A stretch of 64,000 nucleotides of DNA. It comes from Myotis daubentonii (lineage: Eukaryota; Chordata; Mammalia; Chiroptera; Vespertilionidae). Location of the stretch: NCBI RefSeq assembly GCF_963259705.1, contig NC_081842.1, positions 33,941,796-34,005,795 on the forward strand, in the 5' to 3' direction. The notes below the pieces were generated by a model. The model did not search any database. It was not told where the DNA came from and worked only from the letters and a program-made list of their open reading frames with translations. Of this stretch, positions 22,362 through 34,795 are shown one piece after another (the first letter of the stretch is position 1; every line of letters begins with the position of its first letter). A program made the translations under genes and the position numbers.

Positions 22362-22949
22362 TATTGTAATAACTATGTATGGTGTCAAATGGGTACTAGA
22401 TTTACTGGGATGATCACTTAGTAATTTAAAAAATGTTCACTCACTGGGTTATATACCTGGAAGTAATATAATATTGTATGTCAACTATAATTAAAAAATA
22501 AACAAATATTTAATAAATAAATAAATAAATAAATAAATTTCAAAAATAATTTTTAAAAAACCTGCTAGAATTACAGAGAAATAGAAACACATTAGTTACG
22601 AAAGGATTTATTTCATGTTACTGTCCATGTACAAGCTAAGTAACATAATGATAAAGTACATGTAAAAATCTGTACCCTTTTCCTATGTATTGTATTATTT
22701 ATAAAAATTATAAAACTAATCCAAGTAAAGTTCCATACCTCAAACAGACTAGTTGCCATGTAAAAACAAAGGGGTTTCAGAGACAAAAAATATAATACAC
22801 CTGCCCTCCACAACCCGCAGTTCTTAAGATTAGGTAGTATTAAATTATATTCTACCCAATCTTTAAAATTAACATATTAAAAGAGAAAATAATGTGATCA
22901 TTTCCATAAATTCTGAAATGTATTAGATATCATTTAATATCTAAAATAG

Positions 22950-24440
22950 GAATGCAATATCTAAAATGCAAACTTGCACAATATAATAAAATATGAATAA
23001 ACATTTTTGCTAAAAAGAACAAATACAGAAAGGCAACACTCAACTTAAAAGTTTAAAATATGAAATATCAGTAGGGTCCAAATAGATAGAAGGAGAGAGT
23101 TAAAAGAAAACAGTTAATAAAATAGAAGACAAAGGAACAATGGAGAGATTTTATAAGACCAAACCAAAAAGATTTAAAATAAAATAGGAAAATAAACTGA
23201 TAAAATTGATTAAGGGGAAAACAAAAGAGCAAAATTGAACAATATTTATGGGAGGAGGAAAAGACACAATCACAGATACAAAAAAATCTCTACAGTAGCA
23301 AAACAAATTTATGTAATGGACAATTTTGAAAATAAATTGAAATGAACAAAACTGACTCAGAAAGTAAGAGAAAACCTACCAGATCTATAGCCATTAAAGA
23401 ATCGGTAGTTTAAAACACAGTCATTCTCCTTATTCACATTAAATATGTTCCATAGAGTCAGTGTGAACATTGACTTAGGGAACATGAACATTATTCCTTG
23501 GGGAAAATACAAAGTTAGATTTCTGGGAGCCTCTGGTCACAACATTTTTATCAACTAAAAAATTCACAGTCTTATTTTATATGTTTCTTTTAAAGATACC
23601 GTATATAATATATATTATTGATGATTAACATTGAACTCATGGCCAACGGCATTATAACATGATTGAACAAAGCTTACCTAGCACAGGTATTTTCTCTGTA
23701 AGGCACATCACAGCCTTCTTGCCCTTAGGGTTCCTAGACAGCACTTCAGCACTACACTTGGGGGCTATTTTAAACAGTGAAATCATCAACAGAAAGTATC
23801 AAAATGTAAAAAATGTGTAATAACTAGACCATAAAAGGATAGTTGTTTATAATATGAGATGTGGAACAAGAAGGCAGTGTCAACTTGTTTGATTTCAGGT
23901 AGGAGCATTCACGGTGACTGAGATTCTTTTAAACTCTGTGCAAGTCTGTGAATTACTGCAAAAGCACTGTAAATATCCATTTGAGGGTAACAAATAAGTT
24001 TTAGTGATTAAATGAATTCAAAGATATAGAATCCTCTACTAATTAAGATTGACTGTACATGCAAACAATTACAAAGCCCAATATTTCTTCATACAAAGGT
24101 TTCATAAAACTTTCAAGAAATTGTTAATCCCTGTCTTATACAAACTATTCTAGAGAAAAGAAAAAAAAAAACAATAAAAAAACTTCCTACCTTATATGCT
24201 TGATAAAAAAACTAGATAAGGAAGGAAAATGATCAGATAATTTGGTTAATGACATAGAGGGAAAATTTAAGTAAAATGTTATTAGGAAATTAAATGAGAA
24301 ATCTATTCAAATAACCAAGTAGCTATGAAAGAATAGTTTAATAGTAGAAAACAATAAAATAGTTCACATTGTTAACAGATTGAAAGAGAACTCAACACTG
24401 TTTTTGTTGTAATTGTTATTAAAAAAAAAAAAAAACAAAG
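22950..24440 (+). mobile_element. Old L1 ORF2 fragment, split by a Tc1/mariner element
   Basis: Text such as 'aataaactgataaaattgat', 'aaaagacacaatcacagat' and, past 24058, 'acttcctaccttatatgc', 'gatcagataatttgg' follows the L1 ORF2 RT region. Heavily diverged, no open frame. The split by 23418-24055 shows the LINE was there first. Confidence 0.6.
23418..24055 (-). mobile_element. Ancient Tc1/mariner-superfamily element (Tigger/Kanga-like) with transposase remnant
   Basis: Ends cagtcattctccttattcac and aattaagattgactg, with TA at the right. On the minus strand the order gcccccaagtgtagtgctga, 'aagaaggctgtgatgtgcc', 'ccatgagttcaatgttaa' is the start of a CENP-B/HTH-type transposase. The start codon reads ata and the frame is broken, so it is a fossil. 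Confidence 0.7.
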
Positions 24441-24477
24441 TAAAACAGAGAAGAACCTGACTTTTATTGCCCAAGAT

Positions 24478-24665
24478 CTATGGTTCTTAAACTTCAGAAT
24501 GCATCCAAATTTTGTAGAGTGCTAGCTGAAATACAGTTTGCTGTGCCCCAACCCTAGCATTTCTGATTTGATTGTTCTGGCATGGGTTCAGAGAATCTTC
24601 ATCACTAAGAAATCCTCAGGTGATGCTGGCACTGCTGGTCTAGAAAACATTTTGAAAACCATTGT
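24478..24665 (+). mobile_element. MER5A-like hAT MITE
   Basis: Runs ctatggttcttaaacttcag, 'tttgctgtgccccaaccc', 'atttctgatttgattg', 'aggtgatgctggcactgctg', 'gaaaaccattg'. Ends are imperfect inverted repeats. Second MER5A in the window. Confidence 0.85.
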
Positions 24666-25030
24666 CATAGGCAATGTAGGCCAAGTATTATCATTACTGT
24701 ATTCCGATTTTCCAAGAACAATCAGAAATATGGACTTGTATATGAGATATTCAATTTTTTTTAAATGCTGAACAGCCCAAATTATATTGCTTTAGGACAT
24801 ATCTGACACGTGTATATATCCTTAAAATATATATAGTCTTTTGTTATTGTCCTGCCCACTTCTGTCTGCTTCAGTTTATATTGCTATTGAAAAAGACCCA
24901 CAGAATTATTCTGATCTTCATACTTAATTATCTGCTGCTTAATGATCATCAATTTGATACATGTGTAATAGGTCTCCTATCAATGATTCTAGTAGGTTTC
25001 CAGCACAGGAAGTAGAACAACATGTACAGT
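24666..25030. other. Unannotated AT-rich DNA
   Basis: No gene or repeat recognised. Confidence 0.4.
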
Positions 25031-25032
25031 TT

Positions 25033-25310
25033 TCACATAGGAAGCAACAGGTGAGAGCCTAGGTGGGGCTGCTTTGGCTCTCTAGAAACATTATGGGGGA
25101 AAAAAGTGGGCCTAGTCAGGACTGCTCTCACTCACTGAGAAATAGAAGTCATAGTAAAAAAAAAAAAAATGAGCTCCCTGGGAAGTCAGAGAAAAAGAGG
25201 GCCTTGGAGGCAGGTTCAGGGGGCAAGCCCTGGACAAGCTGTTGCTACCTGCTGCTTCCCTAGTTGCAAGCCTCCTGGGGTCCCTTAGAGTTTAGGAGAA
25301 AGAGAGCAGA
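25033..25310. repeat. Unnamed interspersed repeat, copy A
   Basis: Shares 'gagcctaggtggggctgctt', 'ctccctgggaagtcagag' and 'cttagagtttaggaga' with 38728-38890 in the same order. Copy A carries about 85 bp extra, including an A-run and a local duplication of the 'ggctccctgggaag' type. Could be an LTR fragment; family not recognised. Confidence 0.6.
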
Positions 25311-25956
25311 GATACAAGGTGTAGGTGTGCCCTAGTGAGATCACACTGTAAGAGCTTTGTCTTGAGGATCTTTATCTTTCTATGACTGGCGGGGATCCTA
25401 GGTAGGTCTGAAGGAAGGGTCTTAATAGAATGCTCATTAGCTTTCTAGGTGTGTCCTTCAATATGTCGATTCATCAAAATGTGCATCAGGTTAGTTTTAT
25501 TTTCTGGTTAGTTTTATTTTCAAAGAACATCATCGAAGAGGGGCCAGGACGAAGGAGGTTCTGATCCAGGACAGTCTGGAATGTGTAAAACATTTACTCG
25601 TAGGTGTCCTTGCTTAGGAAAGATAAAACCTTGCGATTCATTAGCTGGTTGTAAATTACTCACGTTGTTTGACCTTATTTAATTATTTTGTCTCAGTTTC
25701 CTTTATTCCACTTGTCAATGAATTTCTCTAGCTTCTTACTATCCTGCCAAAAAAAAGTAGTGGGAAAGTGATTGATGAATGGCAGAATATCTCATTCATA
25801 CCTCATCCTAGGAATGAGGTCAAGCTCATAGTTGCACAAAAGACTCAGGGAAGCAACAAACTCACTCCAAACTAGGCTTTATGTTGATGAAAACAGTTCC
25901 CAAAATGCAAAAATTGTAAAGGACATGATAAAAATATTATATTTTTTTATGATATA
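25311..25956. other. Unannotated DNA
   Basis: Possibly a continuation of the unnamed repeat (tandem text ggttagttttattttc at 25490-25522), but nothing firm. No coding frame. Confidence 0.35.
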
Positions 25957-26658
25957 CTAGGGCACAGTGCATGAATTCATGCACCTTGAAGGGAACTGTG
26001 GGCTATGAGGCTGCGGTGGACACAGGGGCAGGTCTCGGCCCATCCTCCGTGCCCCCACCCAGCCACTCCCTCTGCAGCCCCTGTCTCCTCTGCCAGCAGC
26101 CCCACTCCTGCCACCACCACTCCCACACGCTGACAGCACCAGCCCCGCTCGCACGTGCTGATGGTGTGGAGTGATTGGGGCAGGGGCCAGCAGTGGGTGT
26201 GATTGCTCCTCAGGAGCAGGAGGAGGTGGAGAAGCCCTCAGGGGTGATAGGGGCTGGCAGCTGCCACTCACACCTGCTGATGGCGTTGAGCAATCGGGAT
26301 TGGCTCTGGGCACCAGCAGTGGGTAAGAGCCACGGCTCTGGTGCTGCCAGTGGGTGTGAGCTGGGCCAGTGCTGGCAGCAGGTGTGAGCATCAGGCCGAC
26401 TGCGGCGCACAGTTGCAAAGAATTTTCAGTAACCACCAGGGGCTTGCCCTGATGACAGTGACTGGCGCCCCGCCTTGGATCACCTGCTCCACCATCCTGC
26501 TGTGGCTAACGCCCACCATGTTCCACGCTCTGCCGCCTGCTGCCGACACCCGCCATGTTCTGCGGGGGTGCCCACTGGTAGTCAGCGACTGGTTGTTTGG
26601 TTTTCCATTGTTCCACCATTTGGTCTATTTGCATATTAGTGTTTTATACATATATAGA
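25957..26658 (-). mobile_element. Non-autonomous Helitron
   Basis: On the minus strand it starts TCTATATATGTATAAAACAC and ends with hairpin gtgcatgaattcatgcac and CTAG at 25957. Flanks are A and T as read on that strand. GC-rich body with 'ctgctgccgacacccgccat'. Same family as 42376-43054. The 159-codon minus frame is composition-driven. Confidence 0.92.
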
Positions 26659-28034
26659 TAATCTTTTTCTTCTCATTGTAAACAAGCCATGAATTCCCAA
26701 ATAAAATTTTGAAGTTTCAAGAAAAAAGTTGAACATTGGTCTAAATTGAAGGTAATTTTTTTTTCACTGCTAGGTGCTAAAAAAACTATTTTTTGAAGAA
26801 ATAAGAATTCATTTTCTCCATGAAGAGAAAAATTGAAAACAGAAGTGAGAAATAAATTGGATAACACAAGTTACATAGAAAATATCCCATTCATGTTCCT
26901 TGGCTTTTTTAAAAGATAGGTTTTCAAAATACAAAGCAAAAAGCAGAGTGATTTTGCATATTGTATGTAGAATCAGTCAGTTGCAGTCTCCAAAGATTGG
27001 TTTTGGCCTCTAATATGTGAAAGTAAATTATATTGATAAATAGATTGCTATAAATTCTCAACCATCATTTTGGCTTCTTGTACTTGGATAGAGTTCTTTA
27101 TCCATGGGAATACTTTTTAAGCAACTTACGGCCATGATTTTAAATGCTTTTTTCTCAGTTCTCTTTGAAGTTCAATTATGTATTTTCTTTGCTTTCCACG
27201 ACCAAGAAAATTTATCCTTTAGTTATATGCTCTCTTTGTATCCCCACATTCCTAGGTGGACTTGGAGTTCTTTTTGGTATCTTTTAAGTTTCTGCATCCC
27301 ATCAGTTTCATTCTGACAGATGTAGCCTCTAAAATAAGCTGTGTGATGCACTCAAACCCAAAATAAGCCATTATTTGGGGGTTAGGTGCGTCATACCTGC
27401 AAATAACCTCATTTATCTAGAGAAATGCATTTAATGCTATTGTATAAATACCAGTGTTCCAGCATGCTCTATAATACCATCTGTCACTTCTTTTCATATA
27501 ATACATAATTCAATGTATCCTTTATTCCATTTCTTTAGACATGCAGAGTTCTTGCATGCATCTCTACATACTGTGTCAAGAACCCAGGTGTATTATGAAA
27601 ATTATATCAAATATTATCCGAGATAAAGTTTTAATGCATGTTAAATTAAGTGCTTTCTCTGTTGCTAAGATATACATACATCAAGGTAAGCTTATAACGG
27701 CATATTTCACTAACTATTTTTAAAGTACATTTTAAACACAATGCTCTGGAAAATAGAAAAGTAACTGCTGCTTCTATTAGAGGAATGTCAGTTTGTCACT
27801 GGTTATGCCAGAGAGGGCTGCTCTTCGTGCGAAGCAGAAGAGAGGATAATGAAAACGTAAAGTGGTAGGAGGTTGTAGGGAAATGGGCATTTTTTTTTCA
27901 TACCTTGCTTGAAACATTTTCTTCCAGATAAGAATAAGATCCAAATTAGATTTATACTCATAGCAATGTAGATTCAGAACATACATCACAAAAAAGGTTA
28001 GATGTGCAATAATTTGTTGAGTAAATACTAAGTG
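26659..28034. other. Unannotated DNA
   Basis: AT-rich with no recognised repeat or gene. The 27104-27316 and 27541-27723 frames lack domain signatures. Confidence 0.4.
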
Positions 28035-28705
28035 CTATGGTGGCCAAGACATGGAAACAAACAGTGTCCTGTGATAGAGGACTGGATAAAGAAGATGTGG
28101 TACATATACACAATGGAGTACTACTCAGCCACAAGAAAGAATGAAATCATGCCATTTGTGACAACATAGTTGGACCTTGAGAACACTATGCTAAGTGAAA
28201 TAAGTCCCTCAGAAAAAGCTAAGAACCATATGATTTCACTCATATGTGGGATATAAAACTGAAACTGGTGAACACAAACAGCAGTGTGGTGGTTGCCAGA
28301 GGGAAGGGGTAGGGGGAGAAGGGGAGTTCTAATATATGGTGACAGGAGAAGATTTGCCTTTGGGTGGTGGGCACACAGTGCAATATACAGATCTTTTTTT
28401 TATAAATATGTATTTTTATTGATTTCAGAGAGGAAGAGAGAGAAACATCAATGATGAGAGAGAATCATTGATTGGCTGCCTCTTGCATGCCCCTTACTGG
28501 AGATCGAACCTGTAACCTGGGCATGTGCTCTTGACTGGAATCGAACCCAGGACCCTTCAGTCCACTGGTTGATGTTCTATCCACTCAGCCAAACCAGCTA
28601 GGGCACAATGTACAGACCTTGTGACATAGAAATCCACACCTGAAACCTATATAGTCATATTAACCAATGTCATCAAAATAAATTTAATAAAAAAGGAAAA
28701 AACAA
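28035..28705 (+). mobile_element. 5'-truncated older L1 3' end, split by a Ves SINE
   Basis: ORF2 C-terminal and 3'UTR text (tacacaatggagtactactc, 'atgtgggatataaaactg', 'aatccacacctgaaaccta'), then an A-rich tail. Possible duplication aaatactaagt / aaatactatgt. Confidence 0.85.
28396..28605 (-). mobile_element. Ves SINE inside L1
   Basis: Reverse Ves: 'tttcagagaggaagagagag', 'gaatcgaacccaggaccc', head 'gccaaaccagctagggc'. Duplication caatatacagatctt / caatgtacagacctt has two mismatches. Younger than the host L1. Confidence 0.93.
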
Positions 28706-30150
28706 ACAAACAAAATACTATGTACCAAGCATGAGGCTACGTTGTAGACCCTGTGATAGATCAGCTCATAGGTGCTCATGCTCTGATGGGGAGACAGTCA
28801 CTCACAGGGCTGTGATGGAGCACCCGTGTTCTTGGCACAATGGAGGAGAGAGCGCCTGGGAGGTGCTGAAAGAGGTGTTAATTTGCCCTCTGGAAAGAAG
28901 GTGTCACAGTTTTCAAAGGAGATTTTACTTGAGCTTCATTTTGAAGAATGAGTAGGAGTTAATTGTTTAGGTTGTTTTCTATCCTGTATCATCTGAGCAC
29001 TTTTAGGAAATAAAGTTTCTGAAATTATCTTGTCAAGCGCAATTCTGTAGGTTGGATCAAAGATAACAGTTCATATATCTCCCCTTTTTTGCCTTTTTTA
29101 CATAGATTCATGCACACTTTTTTTAAAAAAATGTATGACTTTCCCATGAAATATATTGCTTTATAGTTAGGACTATATGATGGATACACATGTGTGAGAA
29201 TAGATGGTAGGAATTATATATTAGATCATCGCTTTAATGTAGCTAAATTTACCTTCTAAAGCAAAATCGCATCTTTCTCCTCATACTGACTTTTTCTTTA
29301 AAAACAAAGAACTCATGTTCTTAAAACATGACACAGAAACAGGCAATTCTATTGTCTTTGGCCTGCATTTCTTTTAAATACGTTATATACTATGGGAGAT
29401 TCTTTTTTTATTTCAAAAGTCCCCAAAACGAAATTAAGGGAATGAATGCATGCTTGCCCCAAGGAACTCCTAGGGGAGGAATAATCTCATATTCCAGCTT
29501 CAACTCTTTTCACAATTTTGGAGAGAGGATAATTGATATCCTAGCACACATCCTTTTGTCTGATAATAAGATACACATTTTGTAAATATGCACATTGCTA
29601 GAAACCAAGTTGGTCTTCCATGGAACAGTTGTTGCTTTGGCTATGAATTCCATTTTGTCATGGACAAAAGAAAGTATCTTAAGAGGTGATTTTAATCAAT
29701 ACAATACAGAAACTCAGAGAAAACACCCCTTTGATAAGGTGTTTGATTGTCTTCTTCCGAGAAGGGGCTCTGCCAGGTTAGTAAGAACAAAGATTCGTGA
29801 ATAGAGAATAACATTCCCCCTTATGTACTCTTGAAATATGTTTTTATTAGTTCTTCTAAGAGCTACCTTTCTAACCTATAACAAGGCCAACATAATCACT
29901 TTAGGCCATAATGCTCAGTACACTTTTTTTTCCTTTTCTGGCTTGATAGTTTCATGGTGTTTTATTTTGTGTACTCATTTATGTTATGATATACTTCATG
30001 CTTACAAAAAATATAAGTATAATATACTATTTCCCCTTGTATCTACTATGCTGTTTTTAAAAAGAAATCATTACAAACATAGATGAAGCCCTTTTGTGTA
30101 TGGCTTCATGATCTCATTGGGTGAGCTCAGGCCTCAGGTAACCAATATTC
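28706..30150. other. Unannotated DNA
   Basis: No gene or repeat family recognised; frames up to 85 codons without domains. Confidence 0.4.
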
Positions 30151-30159
30151 TAAATGTGT

Positions 30160-30900
30160 TAACTTTTGTGAACCCTGAGAAAGAAGACACCTACTAAGAA
30201 GGGCTCCTGGTGGCTAACTGGGCTCAGATGAAAACAACAACAAAACAGAGCAGCCATTTATCCACAGGGGCAGGGGTCTCTCGCCCAAACTGCACTTCAG
30301 GGAGAAGCCAGCACTGAACTGCCTGCCCTGCACTGTTTCTGCCACCTGAACCAGCCCTTATAAAGGAGATCCTAGAATCTTATTTCAACCAATAGGACTG
30401 AGGCTTTTCCCATCCAATGGGAGCTGTGCAGCTCTGTCCAATCAGAGTGGCTCTATTCTGATCAATCAGGACAGTGCCTTTTGGCATGAGAACTGACCAG
30501 TCAGGGATCAGTTGCTGGGACATCTGCCTGTATAAGGCAGCTCCCCTCTGGCTCTGGGAGTACGCTTTCCCTTTCCACAGAAGAGTCAGTGCTGTGTCTC
30601 CCTGGCTGAGATGAGACAGCTTGGGGGAGGAGCGTGGCTCAGACCAGGGGAGGCCAGAGCAGACTGACCCAGAAAAGGAGCAGACCAAAGCACAGCAGAG
30701 CAGACCAGTGTAGTGCAAAACAGACTGGCAAGGAGCAGAGCAGAGCTGTGTAGCCCGAGAAGGGGCTGACCCCAAGGCTGCTTCACAGCTATGCCTTATC
30801 ACAAGTGAGCTGTTTTACACTGAAAAAAGTTACCTCATCTCAAATCGGGGGTTCCTGCTGGTGCTGAATTGGCATCAATGACCATCAGTTGACACCTTCT
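30160..30900 (+). mobile_element. Probable solo LTR with promoter motifs
   Basis: Repeated CCAAT motifs (30389, 30414, 30438), a TATA-like tataaggcag at 30531 and a GC-rich transcribed-like region (cagagcagaccagtgtag) have the order U3-R-U5 of a retroviral LTR. No flanking gag/pol is visible and the boundaries are approximate. The minus-strand 140-codon frame at 30380-30802 has no domain. Could instead be a cellular promoter, but no exon follows. Confidence 0.5.
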
Positions 30901-30919
30901 ATATGTTTTCATGCTTCTA

Positions 30920-31185
30920 CTAATTAAGTATGTATTGTAAAATAATACATGGTATTATTCTGCATATTTTGGTATAATATTCTGTATATATTTTGGCAAC
31001 TTCTTTTACTCAACATCATGTTTTGATTCTTTTTACCATATGTGACTCATTCATTTGTTTCCATTGCTGTATAATATTCAATTGCATGACTTCATCACAA
31101 TTTTTCTATGCAAATAGACTTGGATTTTTTTTTCAAGTGTTTGTTATTACAAACAACACACTATGAGCATTTTCTTACTTGTCGC
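30920..31185 (-). mobile_element. Old L1 3' fragment
   Basis: Inverted L1 text 'tttactcaacatcatgtttt', 'tccattgctgtataatattc', 'aacacactatgagcattt'. Strongly diverged. Confidence 0.6.
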
Positions 31186-31411
31186 ACTTACCCAGAATAA
31201 TTTAAAAACATGTTATTTGATATCAAAGGTATGAACATTTTATTTTTATAAATTACACTTTGGTTAAAGAATGTGCTATAAATAACACAGTTCTTAAAAT
31301 GTATTGAGCATTGCCTAAAGGCCTAATGCATTGGATAATTTTTATAATTGTTTTCTGTACCCTTGTTATTCTATAATAACTGGTTCCAAGGTTATATATA
31401 TCAAGGGCTTT

Positions 31412-31637
31412 GGACCACATTTTGTTTCTCCAAAATTTATATGTTGAAGCCCTAACCAACAATGTGACTGTATTTGGAGACAGGGTCCTTAGGAGGTAAT
31501 TAGAGCTAAGCGAGGTCATAAGGGTGAGGCCCTGTTCTAAGGACCAGTGATCTTATAAGAAGACAGGAAGTGAGAGATTTCTTTCTCTCTCGCTTTATCT
31601 GTCATATTCTGTATGGCAGCCTGAGCAGGCTAACACA
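31412..31637 (+). mobile_element. MLT1/MaLR LTR, internally deleted
   Basis: Contains 'atatgttgaagccctaacc', 'aatgtgactgtatttggaga', 'aggtcataagggtgaggccc' and the end 'ggcagcctgagcaggctaac', the order of MLT1 LTRs of the ERVL-MaLR group. The middle third is missing. Confidence 0.88.
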
Positions 31638-32484
31638 TCAAGCTTATTAATTGTTCCTCTCTCTTTCTCTCTTCTTGAGCTGTTAGTGACCAAAAAAAGT
31701 GCATCAAACTTTCATAGGATTGTGGATTTTCTCCTGTAAAATCCTGAATTTCATTTGAATAGTTTTGAAGAAGACTATTAAATGCATACAAATTTAGAAT
31801 TGTAAGAGATTCCTGGTGAAACACATCTTTTAAAATTATGAAGCAAATCTCTGTATTCATAAAAATTATTTTGACCTCAGAATCTGCTTTGTCTTACATC
31901 TATAAAGCCACAATAGCTTACCTTTAACTAGTAATTTCCTTGCATGTAATTTTTAACATTTTAATTACAGCCTATTTGCTATTAAGTTTTACATGTACAT
32001 CCTGTAGGCAATTTTAAAAAATGCGTTCTTGCAATTTCTGCATATCCTGTCAATCCTGATATACTGTGGGTTTTCATTTATTCTTTTTCTATGAGTTGTT
32101 TCTCTTTTCTATTTTTTAATTTTTAAAGTTTGTTTTATTTTCATTACTCTTTCCTCTCTGTGCAGGTTTTGAATTTATATACTCCCATAATAGTCTTTTA
32201 ATAACTGTCATAAAATTTTAACATACGTAAATATGAAATGTAAAACCCAAAGTTAATCAGCATCTCTACCTGTAAAACCACACACAGATTTTAGAACACT
32301 TCATTTCTCACTTTCCTATTGTGCTACATGTCATTTTTCAGTTCCATCTTTGCTCATAACTTTTAAACTAATTATCATTATATCATTTCATTCAATTATT
32401 GTGTTTATTTACCCTTATAATTTTTTTGCTCACTTTTCTTTTTGTAATTGCAGCTCATGATTCAGTTTTCTTCTCTCTAAAATA
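31638..32484. other. AT-rich unannotated DNA
   Basis: No gene or repeat recognised. Confidence 0.4.
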
Positions 32485-33483
32485 TAGTCATGTGTAGCAT
32501 AATGATGTTTTAGTCAGTTACAGACTCCACATATAACTGATCCCATAGCAGAGAAATAATATGTGGGGAGTTTCACAATATATTACCGTTCCTCAAGGCA
32601 CCTCAATTTTGGGTTCACAGATTACATCCCAAACAGTTGGCCCTGACCTCTTTCAGCACAGAAGAGCCTGTCCCGTCTTGGCTACATATTTAGGGCTGAT
32701 ACAGCCCTCCCAGATCTAGCTCCATGGTCTTCAGAGTACACTGCTGTACATTCTTTATTGAGGACCTAAGATCCATAGGAGGTACTTTAAGAAGTCTTCA
32801 GTGATTCTGCCACTTTATTAAAAGCTTCCTGTTTTATGATTACCATAAAGATCCTTAATCTGATCACTGCTCCACTATGTCGCTTTATCTCTCTATCTTG
32901 ATGTCTTACTCTGATTGAACCTCAGGCCACTTTTCACTCCTTCCTGACAGTCACATTATGGTGTTCTACTCCTAACCCAGCCAGTTGTCATTGATATTTT
33001 CAATCAAAGACATCCCAGTACATGGAGAAGAATCAACAGCTTCCATTTCCTGTTTCCGACTTTGTTGGATGGAAGCGGGCGGAGGTGTGTGGGCCGGTGT
33101 TTAGTGTTCAGTGATGTCCTAGGTCTTCACATTCACTCACTACTCATTCATGTACTCATCCAGAGCAACTTCCAGTCTTGCAAGCTTCATTCATGCTAAA
33201 TGTTCTACACAGTGGCTATACCATATTTTTACTATACCTTTTCTATGTGTAGATATGTTTAGATACACAAATACTTACCACTGTGTTACAATTACTATAT
33301 TCAGTACAGTAGCATTCCTTATAGGCATGTAGCCTAAAAGCAATAGGCTACACTACATAGCCTAGTTCTAAAGCAGACTACACTATGTTTGTATAAGTGC
33401 AATCTATGATATTAGCACAGGATGAAATCACCTAATGATGTGTTTCTCAGAACATATATGTGTTGTTAAGTGATACACGACTG
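32485..33483. mobile_element. Tigger-like (pogo) DNA transposon fossil
   Basis: Left end tagtcatgtgtagcataatg and right end 'gttaagtgatacacgactg' are diverged inverted termini. Internal 'tagatacacaaatacttacc', 'caataggctacactacatag' is characteristic of an old mammalian Tigger non-autonomous element. 32570-33010 may be internal or inserted sequence I cannot assign. Confidence 0.7.
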
Positions 33484-34536
33484 CATTTCTATTTCTACTT
33501 GACCTATTGAATATTCCATATTTACCATATATATTCACCTATCTTAATCTATGGTCTCAAAATGTTTATGTCTATATTACATGTCCTGACCCTATCAAAA
33601 AAGGAGACAACTAAAATCTCATATAATAGTAAATTTAAAAATATCTGGATAGTATGTAAGTCTCCCAAGTCAAATCTAATTTTAGTTCCTCATTATTTTC
33701 TACATATGGGTAATTGAAAAATGTACCTAGTCTACAAATACTTGATATTAAAATTTTAAAAATGTGATTGCAGAAATAATAGTGAGAGTGGGAAACAAAA
33801 CACGGAAGTGGGGGCATCTTAGATCTATGAAATAAATGACATCCTTCTAGGAAAGAATAACAAGGAATCTCTGTTTTGGGAAAGATCTGTTATGGTAGTT
33901 AGTTAGTTATTAACAAAGAGAGGGAGACAATGAATCAGGCATTAAGCCTGACTAACTAGGAAGGGGCAGCTTTCCAGACACTACAGGGAACAGCTGCATC
34001 TTCTGCCAAAGGGATGCTAATCCCCAGGTAGGCAGAAAACACTGGTTTTCCATCTCCCCTGGGAACAACCGCGTTTCTGCAGATTATTAGGTGGAGGGAT
34101 AAAGAGCAAGGGAGAAAGTCCTCTGCTGAGGCATTCCAAGTAAAAGCCAGCTGGCAAAGCACAGCTATGAGGCATGCACAGTAGGATCCAAACTAGGGAC
34201 CATACACAAGGATTACTTAAAACTATCCTACACTTGACCTTATATATTTTTATCTTTTTGAAAGGACTGGTTTTCAGAAATGACATGTGGAATAAGTGTA
34301 ATCCAAATCCTCAGCATCTGTCATGGTAGATAATGGAGGCCTGGAGGGTGGTCTGAATTTAGAGATATTCTAAGCACCAGTGACTACAATTCTATTGCTC
34401 ATTGGATCACATGGTAAAAACATTTTTTGTACAAATGCAAAGTAAGAATGTTTTAGAATTCTTATTTTAGTTCCTGGCCAGTTGCATGACCTTGGATAAA
34501 TTATTTTATCTTACTGTTCCTTTGTTTTGATGTGCA
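33484..34536. other. Unannotated DNA
   Basis: No gene or repeat recognised. Confidence 0.4.
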
Positions 34537-34739
34537 TCTATAATAATAAAAGCATAATATGCTAATTAGACCAGACATCCTTCCAGATGATCTTCTGGAC
34601 AAAGCCAGGGATGCAAGGGAAGCCCGGGTCCCGAATGCCTGCCAGTGGCCAGAGGGAAGCCTGGGTCCCAGAAGCCAGTGCTGGCAGCCGGGGGAAGGAA
34701 GACCTACTCTTGCATGAATTTTGTGCATCGGGCCTCTAG
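34537..34739 (+). mobile_element. Short non-autonomous Helitron
   Basis: Starts TCTATAATAATAAAAGCATA after A and ends hairpin tgcatgaattttgtgca, gggcctctag before T (34740). About 200 bp, non-coding. Confidence 0.93.
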
Positions 34740-34795
34740 TAGTTCAATAAAAATAGATATTTTTGAACATCCCTCCCCCCAAAACACAAACAAAT

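Larger units (their letters stand above)
17206..22553 (+). mobile_element. 5'-truncated L1 interrupted by three later insertions
   Basis: L1 ORF2 3' text begins near 17206 ('aatcaatggaacagaatata', 'atttggacaattgatatt') and runs to 18268. It resumes at 20578 after a HAL1, at 20933 after a SPIN element and at 22362 after a Helitron, ending in an (AAAT)n tail near 22550. Flanking duplication taaaaaccctgct / taaaaaacctgct (17192-17204, 22554-22566) has one mismatch. With the three insertions removed, the L1 is about 1.6 kb. ORF2 is broken by stops. Confidence 0.9.

Noticed and set aside
25957..26436. 159-codon minus-strand frame
   Set aside because: GC-rich Helitron interior; it begins and ends within the transposon, and the sister copy does not preserve the frame by eye.
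30380..30802. 140-codon minus-strand frame
   Set aside because: Runs antisense through the LTR-like promoter region; composition explains it.
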